From Verrucomicrobiota bacterium (GTDB lineage Bacteria; Verrucomicrobiota; Verrucomicrobiia; Opitutales; Opitutaceae): DNA of 32,031 nucleotides. Of the stretch, positions 15,645 through 23,202 are shown piece after piece. The stretch spans positions 1 through 32,031 of the forward strand of contig JAEXPQ010000226.1 in assembly GCA_023446735.1 (NCBI GenBank), read 5' to 3'. The notes below the pieces were generated by a model. The model was not told the DNA's origin and ran no database searches. It saw nothing but the letters and a program-made list of their open reading frames with translations. Position 1 is the first letter of the stretch; every line of letters starts with the position of its first letter. A program made the position numbers and the translations under genes.

Positions 15645-17459
15645 CTAGACGAGAGTCAACAGGTCTGTGAGAATCTCGGTGAACTCATAGCGGTCCGTGC
15701 CGCCATCGCTGTATTTCTCGGCGCGGTGGATCTGCTCCGCATTCATCTTCGTCCAGAAGAATTCAAGAACTTCGCCAGACCCTTTCGAGGTTGCCGCCCC
15801 TATGTCCTTCTTGGCATCGCTCGTATCCGTCCACGTCGCGGTTGCTCCGCTAGTAAGATGCGGCGTCACAACCTCAGGCAGGATATAATTCTCAGGCTCA
15901 CGCTTCCTTGTAACATAAGCCTTACTTCCAGAAGCACGTACCTCCTGCACCTTTGTCAGATTCTGCCCCGCTTCAGCAGTGCCTATGTCCGAGTCAAGCA
16001 GCAGCGCCCATGGAATGTTGAACTGTTCGGCAATGCGCTTCGCGATCCAGTGTTTGAGCAGACCGCAACCACCGATCGAAATGGGTAGGATGCCCTTGTC
16101 TTCGAGCGTCGCCGAGATGTGACCAGCTGCTTTGAGTTGCTCTGCAGTGTGGCGTATGAATACCACGTCTCCCGGTCCTTCCACGAGAACCAATGCTTTT
16201 GCACGACTCGCACGCGGGTCAATGAGCACACCGAGTGACTTCGCGATTCGCTCGATTACAGTGTCATTGCCGAAATCAATCGAGCGGCCCGTAGCTGACT
16301 TCTCCACTAGGCGCAGTCCCGCAACTGGAAGTAGTCCGGCAAGAGCGGGGACGTGAGTTGTCACGATCACCTGGCAGTTGTCTCGCTTTCCCACCTGCAC
16401 CAAAGCCCGAACCAGCATTTCCTGATTGGAAGGGTGCTGCGACGTTTCCGGTTCTTCAAAGGCGTAGATGACCGATGGCGCCTTTTTGTCTGCAAGCTTC
16501 CGCTCCGCTTCAGCGCGGAAGAAATTGAGCAGAATCAGACGCCGGACACCACTCCCTCGCTTGTTGATGGGGATGTTGTCCTCCCCATCCAACGCGAAGT
16601 CGAAAGTCCAGGTGGGGGCTTTCTTGAACCGGGGCACAAGTTGGGACGCCAATGTTGCGTCCATGTCCCTTAGCTTCTCTAGCGTCTTCGCCGCACGTTC
16701 GAGCACGCGCTTTTGAACCTCTTTCTGAATGTTCTCAATGTCGGTCCGGAGTTCCTCTTGTGCCTGTTTGACTGCGGCTTGTAGCGGGTTCTTAGCTTGA
16801 GGATCGTTGTCCTTGCTTTCCCGGTCTGACTTAAAAAGAGCAAAGAGTGGCAATTGCTTGAATATCTTGTCCTGGATGTCTTTCGAGTCAGTGGCGAACT
16901 TGCTGATCTCCAACTCCCGCTGCTGCTTATTGAGATTTGGTGCTTTGGCCCAGATGGCGGCCCGCCACAAAGCGCTCTTACGGGCATCCTCGATGTCTCC
17001 GGCGACAACGCCAACATCTGCACCGCGCTTTCTGAGTTCGGCGATTTTCAGCGTGTGTAGATCGTCAAAACTGGCCGCGCTGGGATGGCTGGCGACGAGG
17101 AAGATGCCTGGATCTTTTGAGCTTCTCTTGTAGCGCTTCAGGATCTCTAGGTTGCCAGCGCTGTTCAATAAATGCTCGGCGGCGAGCGTCGTCTTGTTGG
17201 TCTCGTCGAGCAGAATCTCCGAGGGTAGATTCTCGAAGACGCATCGGATCTCAACCGCCCCCTCCGGCTCGGCGACATTGAAGTCGTCCTTTTCAAGGGC
17301 GACTTCCCCTCCTTCAAAGAAGATGTCGAGCGCTTCGAGGATGCTGGATTTCCCGGCGTCGTTCTTACCGGTGATTCCCGTAACATCTGAGTCGATCGGG
17401 ACGCAGACCTCGGTCCTGAATCCTCTGAAATTCCTGATGCCAACTTCTTTGAGGCGCAT
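15645..17459 (-). CDS. OLD-family nuclease (ABC ATPase plus Toprim)
   Basis: A 604-aa protein. The N-terminus MRLKEVGIRNFRGF starts an SMC/RecF-like ABC ATPase. Walker A is GKNDAGKSS (31-39), a coiled-coil/helical insertion spans about 155-275, the ABC signature is RGSGVRR (301-307), Walker B is IYAFEEPE (331-338) and the His switch is TTH (367-369). The Toprim domain follows, with LVLVEGPGD (Glu427) and LLLDSDIG (Asp489, Asp491), the metal-binding residues of OLD nucleases. Related proteins (P2 Old, GajA of Gabija) are anti-phage nucleases. No UvrD-like GajB partner is present. It starts 3 bp after hsdS, so translation is coupled to the modification genes. Its GC content is clearly lower than that of hsdM and hsdR, which suggests a separate origin. 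Confidence 0.88.
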   Translation of the reverse strand: MRLKEVGIRNFRGFRTEVCVPIDSDVTGITGKNDAGKSSILEALDIFFEGGEVALEKDDFNVAEPEGAVEIRCVFENLPSEILLDETNKTTLAAEHLLNSAGNLEILKRYKRSSKDPGIFLVASHPSAASFDDLHTLKIAELRKRGADVGVVAGDIEDARKSALWRAAIWAKAPNLNKQQRELEISKFATDSKDIQDKIFKQLPLFALFKSDRESKDNDPQAKNPLQAAVKQAQEELRTDIENIQKEVQKRVLERAAKTLEKLRDMDATLASQLVPRFKKAPTWTFDFALDGEDNIPINKRGSGVRRLILLNFFRAEAERKLADKKAPSVIYAFEEPETSQHPSNQEMLVRALVQVGKRDNCQVIVTTHVPALAGLLPVAGLRLVEKSATGRSIDFGNDTVIERIAKSLGVLIDPRASRAKALVLVEGPGDVVFIRHTAEQLKAAGHISATLEDKGILPISIGGCGLLKHWIAKRIAEQFNIPWALLLDSDIGTAEAGQNLTKVQEVRASGSKAYVTRKREPENYILPEVVTPHLTSGATATWTDTSDAKKDIGAATSKGSGEVLEFFWTKMNAEQIHRAEKYSDGGTDRYEFTEILTDLLTLV

Positions 17460-17462
17460 AAG

Positions 17463-18695
17463 CTAATTGCCGCGGAGTTCCACCTGCCCCGACAGCAGTC
17501 GCGGCAGCAGGAGGTCGCGGGTTTTTCGGAGGGTTTGGATCTGGATTTGCAGTGTGTGAATCTGCTCTTCCATCGACTTCGTGGCGTCTCCGAATCTCTT
17601 CAGTAGCGGCGCGGACGGAACCACGACCATTACTTTCGCGAGCTTTTCGCGTGGCAGATGTTTGATCGTAGCACCGGTGAAGAGCGTCGCCAGATACCCA
17701 GATTCCCCTTGGTCACGCAAGCAGTGGTAAAGATAGATGTGATCCGAAGTCACGCGGCAACGAATACGATGGATTGCTTTCTGAATCATCATTCCCGGCA
17801 TCTGTTCCTTCCAGATTGCACACCGACCTGGTTCGCCACCTTCGCACATAACAATGTCGCCGAACCTTAGTCCGTACGTCTCAAGCTCATCGCGCTCGAA
17901 CCGCATTTCTCGCAGATCGCGCAGGTCGAATTCGCCCCACCGCACATTAACGTTCGCGAGGTATGGCAGGAACTCGCCTTGGTTCTTCTCTTGGTCTAGC
18001 ATCTTCCCAAGCCTGAACTCGGCGATTTCTTCCAGAGGCCTTCGCGACCATCCCCCTGGCAAACCGTCGACCGACTTGGTCTTTTCGTGGCCGGGGAATC
18101 GGAAGTGGACAAACCACTCGCGGTAGAGGGCGCGAGCCATCTCCTCCAAGGTCCGAATCCGTCGCTGGCTGTTCTCGATCAGCTCGTCGTACGCTGACAT
18201 GATCCCGGCAATTCGTCGCTGTACCGAGAGCGGAGGAACCTTCACGGGAAAGCTCGGGAAACTCGTTAACGGAATCCGATCAACAGTAGCCCCTGTCAGC
18301 ATGTTGTTTCGGATCACTGCCCGCCAATCATCCGTGAAGAAGTAGTAGAGTAGAAATCGGACATCAACCTTGGCCTCGTCCGGTCGGATCAATGCCATAC
18401 GTCGCCCGAGGCAACCGCGGAACCCAGGAGGAATGATCGCGTACCGATTCAGAGTTGCCTCGTAGGTGAAGACCAGATCGCCCGCGCGTGGCTCCACGCG
18501 CCGCGTCCAATGAGAGAAATCATCTTCTGCGATGTGCCGAATGTCGCGCAGGTCCAAACACCCGTCATCGGTGACATTCGAGATCCCCAAGAAGACAGGG
18601 CCGTCCTCAGAAGGTTTGGGTGTCGCGTGAGGGCCATCGTAGAGCCCCTCGTAGAGCTCCTTGATCGGCACAGTCTTCCAAACGGCAGTCTTCAC
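17463..18695 (-). CDS. hsdS: Type I restriction enzyme, S (specificity) subunit
   Basis: A 410-aa protein from GTG 18695, with GGAGG at good distance on the minus strand; an alternative GTG at 18701 overlaps the hsdM stop as GTGA. The frame is open far upstream inside hsdM but that part is an arginine-rich shadow. Two target-recognition domains are seen, the first from VPIKELYEGLYDGPHATP and the second from GWSRRPLEEIAEFRLGKMLD. Each is followed by a conserved helix: VQRRIAGIMSAYDELIENSQ plus RRIRTLEEMARALYREWFV centrally, and MEEQIHTLQIQIQTLRKTRD near the end. It sets the DNA sequence that the complex methylates or cuts. The target sequence cannot be read from the protein. Confidence 0.92.
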   Translation of the reverse strand: MKTAVWKTVPIKELYEGLYDGPHATPKPSEDGPVFLGISNVTDDGCLDLRDIRHIAEDDFSHWTRRVEPRAGDLVFTYEATLNRYAIIPPGFRGCLGRRMALIRPDEAKVDVRFLLYYFFTDDWRAVIRNNMLTGATVDRIPLTSFPSFPVKVPPLSVQRRIAGIMSAYDELIENSQRRIRTLEEMARALYREWFVHFRFPGHEKTKSVDGLPGGWSRRPLEEIAEFRLGKMLDQEKNQGEFLPYLANVNVRWGEFDLRDLREMRFERDELETYGLRFGDIVMCEGGEPGRCAIWKEQMPGMMIQKAIHRIRCRVTSDHIYLYHCLRDQGESGYLATLFTGATIKHLPREKLAKVMVVVPSAPLLKRFGDATKSMEEQIHTLQIQIQTLRKTRDLLLPRLLSGQVELRGN

Positions 18696-18697
18696 GT

Positions 18698-20365
18698 TCA
18701 CGCCTCCAAAATCTCCGCCACGTTCTTTCCGATGGTGGCTTCGAGGTCGCGGGCGGCGGCGTTGAGGGTTTCGAGTTCCTCGTTCAGCGCCTCCAGCTTC
18801 TCTTTGAAGTCTTCGTCGCTGACGGTCTCGCCGGGGGCGACGCCGACATAGCGGCCGGGGTTGAGCGACCAGCCCTGCGCCTCGATCTCGACGAGAGTGG
18901 CGGCTTTGCAGAGGCCGGGAATGTCGCGGTACTGCAAGGAGCGAGTAGCGGGTAGCGAGGAGCGAGCATTCGAGCCGGCGGAAGCGGAGGAGCCGAAGAT
19001 CTCGAGGAGCTTGGACTTCGCTTCGTCTCCGCCGGTGGTGAAATCGGGTTTCTCGCCGCGGTAGAGGCGGACTATGTTGCCGAGGAAGCCGATCTGCGCG
19101 GGCGTCCACTCGCGGTGGGCGCGGTCGATCTGGCGGTAGATGTGCCGGGCGTCGATGAAGAGCACCTGGTCGGCGCGGGGCGTGCCGATCTTGCCACGGT
19201 CGAGGAACCAAAGCGTGCAGGGCAGCGTGACCGTGTAGAACATGTTGGGGCCGACGGCGACCATGACGTCGACGGCGCGCTCCTGGATGAGCTTCTGGCG
19301 AATCTCCTGCTCGGAGGAGCGGGCATCGGAGGCGGAGTTGGCCATCACGAAGCCGGCGCGCCCAGTGGCGTTGAGCGCGGAGTAGAAGAGCTGAATCCAG
19401 AGGTAGTTGCCGTTGTCGGTGCGTGGCAGGCCGAACGGGTAGCGGCGGCCGGGACCGGTGCTCTGCGCGAGGCGATCCTTGTCGACGGCGTTCACGTTGA
19501 ACGGCGGATTGGCGAGGACGAAGTCGCAGCGGCCGAGCGCATCGTGGGGATCGGCGTAGTAGCTGTTGGTGTCGCCGCCGTGGGCGATGGTGCCTTCCAG
19601 CCCGTGGATCGCGAGGTTGAGGCGGGCGAGCCGGCCGGTGTCGTCGGTCTTCTCCACGCCGAAAATCGAGAGCTCGTCGGCGGGGTTCTTCTGGTGCTCG
19701 GCGACGAAGCGCGCGCTCTGCACGAACATGCCGCCGGAGCCGCAGGCGGGGTCGAGCACGCGGCCGTGGAAGGGTTCGAGGATCTCGACGATAAGGCGGA
19801 CGATGCAGGCCGGGGTGTAGAACTCGCCGCCCTTCTGGCCCTCGGTGCGGGCGAACTCGCCGAGGAAGTACTCGTAGATGCGCCCGAAGGCGTCGAAGTC
19901 GATGGTGGCGGGGATCTCGGAGATCTTCTTGAGGATCTCCTTCAGGAGCACGCCGGTGAAGAGCTGGTAGCTGTGCGGGAGGATGCCGGCGAGCTGCGGG
20001 TTGTGATTCTCGATGTCGGCCATCGCGTCGTTGACGGCGTCGCCGATCTTGGCGCCCTCGGGCAGCGCAAGCAGGTGGGCGAAGCGGGCGTTGGGCGTGA
20101 GGAAGAGTACGCCCTCGGCGTGGTAGGCGGTGGGATCGTCGACCCGGCTGCCGCGGCGTGAGGAGGCGCCGGCCTTCTCGAGGGCGGCGCGGCGGGCCTC
20201 GAAGCGCACCTCGGCGAAGCGCAGGAAGATCAAGCCGAGGACCGGCGTGGAGTACTCCTGGGCCTTGAGGCCGGAGTTGGCGCGGAACTGGTCGGCGGTG
20301 TTCCAGAGGCGCGCTTCGAGCGTCTCGGTGAGGGCGTCCTTCTCAGTGGGGGCGATCCATTGCAT
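18698..20365 (-). CDS. hsdM: Type I restriction enzyme, M (adenine methyltransferase) subunit
   Basis: A 555-aa protein from ATG 20365 (MQWIAPTEKDALTETLEARL). The N-terminal helical domain LWNTADQFRANSGLKAQEY is typical of HsdM. The methyltransferase domain has GGEFYTPACIVRLIVEIL (about 179-196), DPACGSGGMF for SAM binding (205-214) and the N6-adenine motif NPPF (286-289). The C-terminal part (LEALNEELETLNAAARDLEA) is a coiled coil that contacts HsdS. With HsdS it forms the M2S methylase that protects host DNA. Residues about 459-480 are a serine/alanine/arginine-rich insertion encoded by a short repeat. Its GC content is host-like and high. The 200 bases upstream probably hold the promoter, but no clear boxes stand out. 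Confidence 0.95.
   Translation of the reverse strand: MQWIAPTEKDALTETLEARLWNTADQFRANSGLKAQEYSTPVLGLIFLRFAEVRFEARRAALEKAGASSRRGSRVDDPTAYHAEGVLFLTPNARFAHLLALPEGAKIGDAVNDAMADIENHNPQLAGILPHSYQLFTGVLLKEILKKISEIPATIDFDAFGRIYEYFLGEFARTEGQKGGEFYTPACIVRLIVEILEPFHGRVLDPACGSGGMFVQSARFVAEHQKNPADELSIFGVEKTDDTGRLARLNLAIHGLEGTIAHGGDTNSYYADPHDALGRCDFVLANPPFNVNAVDKDRLAQSTGPGRRYPFGLPRTDNGNYLWIQLFYSALNATGRAGFVMANSASDARSSEQEIRQKLIQERAVDVMVAVGPNMFYTVTLPCTLWFLDRGKIGTPRADQVLFIDARHIYRQIDRAHREWTPAQIGFLGNIVRLYRGEKPDFTTGGDEAKSKLLEIFGSSASAGSNARSSLPATRSLQYRDIPGLCKAATLVEIEAQGWSLNPGRYVGVAPGETVSDEDFKEKLEALNEELETLNAAARDLEATIGKNVAEILEA
18938..18966. repeat. Short dispersed-type repeat inside hsdM
   Basis: GGAGCGAG occurs at 18938-18945 and again at 18959-18966, with GTAGCG units between. 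On the minus strand this reads CTCGCTCC..CTACCCGCTAC..CTCGCTCC, which resembles repeats that other GC-rich genomes carry in many copies. It stays in frame within a linker of HsdM. Confidence 0.5.
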
Positions 20366-20564
20366 GGGGCGAGAATTGGGGGCGCGCCCGGCCGCGGCGA
20401 GCACAGGAAACGGGGTTTCGCAGGGCCGAGGCGGCGGTGGCGGGTTTGCGGGATGGCTTCGATGCAGCTCGGATGAGCCGCGCAAAACCGTATCGATGCT
20501 GGCGGATCGGCGACAGGCACAGCAAGGATACAATGCGACCATCACGATCGCGCGGTGCCACCCG

Positions 20565-20957
20565 TCACCGCTCGCGCATCCCCATTGGTCGAGGCACCTT
20601 GGTTGGCAACGGAGCTGCCGGCGCTCCCTGTCGAGCAACCGGAACAGAATTCTCGGCAAGAGATACGACGTTCCCCAAGTAATCGACCAACGTTGCTGCA
20701 CTCGTCTTCAGAAAATTCCGCCCATTAACCCGACACTGCGGAACCCCTGACTCAGCGTCGCTCGCCCAATCCTCAATCCACTGGATCACATCAGTCCTAA
20801 CGTATTGCCCTGCGACCCTGACGAAAGTCGGTCGCGTTCGCTGCAACTGCTCTTGCAGCGCCTGGTTGTCGCTCGCCAGCTTCGCGTTCGCCGCCTGCAA
20901 GCGTGCGTTCTCGCTGTTCAATTTCGCAAGCAATTCGTTGTCGTTCGTCTCGGTCAT
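20565..20957 (-). CDS. Small coiled-coil protein overlapping the relaxase gene
   Basis: A 130-aa protein from ATG 20957, preceded by GAGGAACTCACCT, a reasonable ribosome binding site. Residues ~8-42 form a clear coiled coil (LLAKLNSENARLQAANAKLA then SDNQALQEQLQ). The middle part FVRVAGQYVRTDVIQWIEDW may be a small folded domain, and the C-terminus is proline-rich and basic. No family was recognised. Its first 161 bp lie inside the 3' end of the relaxase-primase gene in another frame. Such arrangements suggest translational coupling, and a small relaxosome accessory protein would fit the position, but this is inference. Confidence 0.62.
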   Translation of the reverse strand: MTETNDNELLAKLNSENARLQAANAKLASDNQALQEQLQRTRPTFVRVAGQYVRTDVIQWIEDWASDAESGVPQCRVNGRNFLKTSAATLVDYLGNVVSLAENSVPVARQGAPAAPLPTKVPRPMGMRER

Positions 20958-22701
20958 AGGTGAGTTCCTCATTCCAGTCTTTTCCACGTGTGGGCTTTCT
21001 CCGTTCCACGGTGAGGCCCGAAAGGAGCGCTGCGGCAGCTAGCGCACTAGCCTGTTGTTCGCCGGCCTCATCGGCGTCCTGGGCAAGGATCAAGGGGCGA
21101 CCCAGCGCAATGATCTGCTCACAGCCGGTTTGCCCCGCTGTCGAGAGGATCGCATCGGTTTCGGCCAGTGGCTCAAGAGCCGCAAAGCTCAATGCATCGA
21201 TGGGGGACTCGGTCAGTACCAGGTGACTGGCTTTCGCGACTGGGGCACCGACGGAAAACCACGCACCGGTCTTGTCGCCCAAAGCCTGCTTGAAATCCCC
21301 CTTTGTCCCTCGAATCGAACAACCGCGGATCCCGCCAGAAGGATCCCGGTGCGCGAAGGTGCACGCCCCGAATCGGTTGGCCCATAAGTCGCCACTCGAT
21401 ACGAGCCGATCAATCGAGGCGGCCGGAATCATCCGGGCCACGCTCAGGTATTTCCGAACAAGTGACAAATTCGCAGGAACCGGCGCCGCAAAGCGTGCGA
21501 ATTGCTCCGCAAACAACGGTCGAGGTGATGCCATCGCTTTTGCGGTCTCTTGCCGAGCAATCTGGATGTGGTGACTGTGAACTGCCCCCGCCACGCCCAG
21601 TGGAAAATCGGCTGCCAAAGTTCGGATCGCGGTGGCGAAATCACACCCGAGCAAATGCATCGCTAGGTCGATGGCACCGCCACCGAGCGGCCCCTGATCG
21701 CTCTTGAAATCGTGGAACTTGACTCCGGTAACCACCAGCTTGTGATCGTCGGTTTCCCAGACGAGCGACTGCCCTTCCCGACGCGGAGTCACGCCAAGAT
21801 ACAAGTCGGCAACTCGTGCCAGCTCGATGTCCCGGAGTTCCTGCAATTGGTGCGTTTTCATTGCGAGATTCTCGGCGCGCAGCAGCACTGCGCTCGCGAC
21901 TAGTTCGTGGAGCTCGTCGAGTGATGCCGCGGCCACTCGCAGGATCTGATTACGGATCGTGACGATCCGCGTTTCGGCGGCCTGCTCGACAGTGCGAACG
22001 AATGCGTCGCGCCCCTTGGATGTAAGCATTGAGGTTGCCGAAACGGGTTCGGTAACGATCCGGACAGAGATCTGTTTCGCGGTTGTTTCTACCTGCTGTT
22101 TCACCGCCGAAATCAGGTCTGCAGTTTCGCGGGATTTGGCACGGAGTTCACGTGCCGATATGTGACCTCGCCTGGTAGGTGTCTCGCTAGTCCGCGCGAG
22201 ACCGAAGTGAGACGAGACCTGCGCGTGGAAATCATCCTGCAGTTTTCGCAAGATCGCGCGACTCCCCATGAACGGACCGATGACCAAAGCGTTGGCAAAC
22301 ACGGGCGCGGCGACCACGTGCACGTGCGGGGTTTTCTCATCAAGGTGCAGGTGCGCCGAGAGGGTGTTTTCGGCGCCGTGTCGCGTCTCGACAAACGCTA
22401 GCGCACTCCTTGCCCATGCCAGCGGGTCGATGCGATCCGAGGCCTGAGGCGAGTAGGTCATCACGTACTCCACCCCGAGTACGCCATTCTGCCTAAGCTT
22501 CGGGTTGCCGAGGCGTTTCAGTACACCATCGAGCGCGGCCAACGAGGAGGACGGCAGATCGGGACGCAGATTCTGATTCAACTCTCGACGGGTGTAGTCT
22601 GCATTACCGACTACTTTCGTCCGGCGGTTGTGCGCATCCCTGGCGGCCAATCCCCCACGGGTTTTGACTTTCTCGCAGCGGCATATGCCAACCTCGCTCA
22701 T
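20797..22701 (-). CDS. mobV: MobV-type relaxase fused to a primase-like CHC2/Toprim module
   Basis: A 634-aa protein from ATG 22701 (MSEVGICRCEKVKTRGG); the frame extends upstream but that part is non-protein-like. Residues 1-190 are a Mob/Pre (MobV) relaxase: DAHNRRTKVVGNADYTRREL is the N-terminal motif and HLDEKTPHVH (119-128) is the metal-binding HxDExxPHxH motif. It should nick oriT and carry the strand into the recipient. A helical linker (190-295) follows. Residues ~300-365 resemble the CHC2 zinc-finger region of primases without its cysteines (FKSDQGPLGGGAIDLAMHLL). Residues ~412-580 are DUF3991/Toprim-like, with KYLSVARMIPAASIDRL, HLVLTESPIDALS (Glu498) and LILAQDADEAG (Asp542, Asp544). 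A relaxase joined to a primase-like part could prime the complementary strand after transfer. The last ~53 residues overlap the next gene. Confidence 0.85.
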   Translation of the reverse strand: MSEVGICRCEKVKTRGGLAARDAHNRRTKVVGNADYTRRELNQNLRPDLPSSSLAALDGVLKRLGNPKLRQNGVLGVEYVMTYSPQASDRIDPLAWARSALAFVETRHGAENTLSAHLHLDEKTPHVHVVAAPVFANALVIGPFMGSRAILRKLQDDFHAQVSSHFGLARTSETPTRRGHISARELRAKSRETADLISAVKQQVETTAKQISVRIVTEPVSATSMLTSKGRDAFVRTVEQAAETRIVTIRNQILRVAAASLDELHELVASAVLLRAENLAMKTHQLQELRDIELARVADLYLGVTPRREGQSLVWETDDHKLVVTGVKFHDFKSDQGPLGGGAIDLAMHLLGCDFATAIRTLAADFPLGVAGAVHSHHIQIARQETAKAMASPRPLFAEQFARFAAPVPANLSLVRKYLSVARMIPAASIDRLVSSGDLWANRFGACTFAHRDPSGGIRGCSIRGTKGDFKQALGDKTGAWFSVGAPVAKASHLVLTESPIDALSFAALEPLAETDAILSTAGQTGCEQIIALGRPLILAQDADEAGEQQASALAAAALLSGLTVERRKPTRGKDWNEELTYDRDERQRIACEIEQRERTLAGGEREAGERQPGAARAVAANATDFRQGRRAIR

Positions 22702-22773
22702 CTCTTCTTTTCCAAGTAGGGAATGGAACCGCGCAGAAACGACGCGGCAGCGTCGGTGCCAGCGGCGAGGGTC

Positions 22774-22905
22774 GCGGGGCGGCCCCGCGTCGCATCGGCT
22801 CGCCCGATGCGAAAGGGAGCGCCGAGGGTCCGCCCTCGGCCACACAGGGTTTTTCGCAGCGAAGCGGAGAAAAACCCTAGTGTGTTAGTGTTCCTGCGAA
22901 CACTA
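22774..22905 (+). other. oriT: Candidate origin of transfer (oriT), MobV/pMV158 type
   Basis: Five hairpins stand in a row: 22774-22788 (6 bp), 22791-22811 (8 bp), 22821-22840 (8 bp), 22846-22878 (AGGGTTTTT/AAAAACCCT, 9 bp) and 22886-22905 (TAGTGTTC/GAACACTA, 8 bp). Between the last two lies TAGTGTG|TTA (22878-22887), the known nick sequence of MobM of pMV158 and related MobV origins. The fourth stem can be extended by CACAC (22841-22845) pairing with GTGTG (22880-22884), as in pMV158. It is adjacent to the start of the relaxase gene. The predicted nick is between 22884 and 22885 on the + strand, so the relaxase gene would enter the recipient last. Confidence 0.8.
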
Positions 22906-22947
22906 CGCCGACCGACTCCTTGGAAAAGAGAGCGACGCATTACGGAA

Positions 22948-23202
22948 TCATTTGGTGACCACGCTTGCGCCAAGGCCGCCAACGGTACCTGGCGCAGGTG
23001 GCTTTGCGGATGTTGCGACCACCTGTGATCGGGGACCGTTTCGCCCCATGTTTCGCAACGTTTCAACGAAGCGTTTTCGAATCAGCTTCGGCAGCGCTCG
23101 ATCGGTGACACGATCGAGTTCGACTTCTAGCGAACGCAGATCCTCTGCGTCCGGCTGATACTGTGGTGCGATGCGACGGATACGGTCAGCGAGTGAAGTC
23201 AT
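22948..23202 (-). CDS. Small hypothetical protein (84 aa) of the mobilization operon
   Basis: An 84-aa protein from ATG 23202; its ATGA overlaps the stop of the upstream DUF3987-like gene, so translation is coupled. The sequence is predicted helical and charged: SLADRIRRIAPQYQPDAEDL, RSLEVELDRVTDRALPKLIR and KRFVETLRNMG. A flexible proline/glycine-rich tail follows. No family is recognised. It lies directly upstream of the oriT candidate and could be a small DNA-binding relaxosome or replication accessory protein, but there is no motif to prove it. Confidence 0.6.
   Translation of the reverse strand: MTSLADRIRRIAPQYQPDAEDLRSLEVELDRVTDRALPKLIRKRFVETLRNMGRNGPRSQVVATSAKPPAPGTVGGLGASVVTK

Noticed and set aside
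15645..17459. Gabija system
   Set aside because: The OLD protein resembles GajA, but no UvrD/PcrA-like GajB gene is next to it or elsewhere in the window.
18702..19211. N-terminal extension of HsdS
   Set aside because: It lies inside hsdM, is arginine/proline-rich, and the GTG at 18695 has a proper ribosome binding site and gives a normal HsdS length.
19115..20161. Long + strand frame opposite hsdM
   Set aside because: Valine/glycine/glutamate-rich antisense shadow of a fully motif-bearing HsdM.
22702..22845. N-terminal extension of the relaxase
   Set aside because: The sequence is non-protein-like and runs into the hairpin-rich oriT candidate; MobV proteins start close to the MSEVGICR-type sequence.
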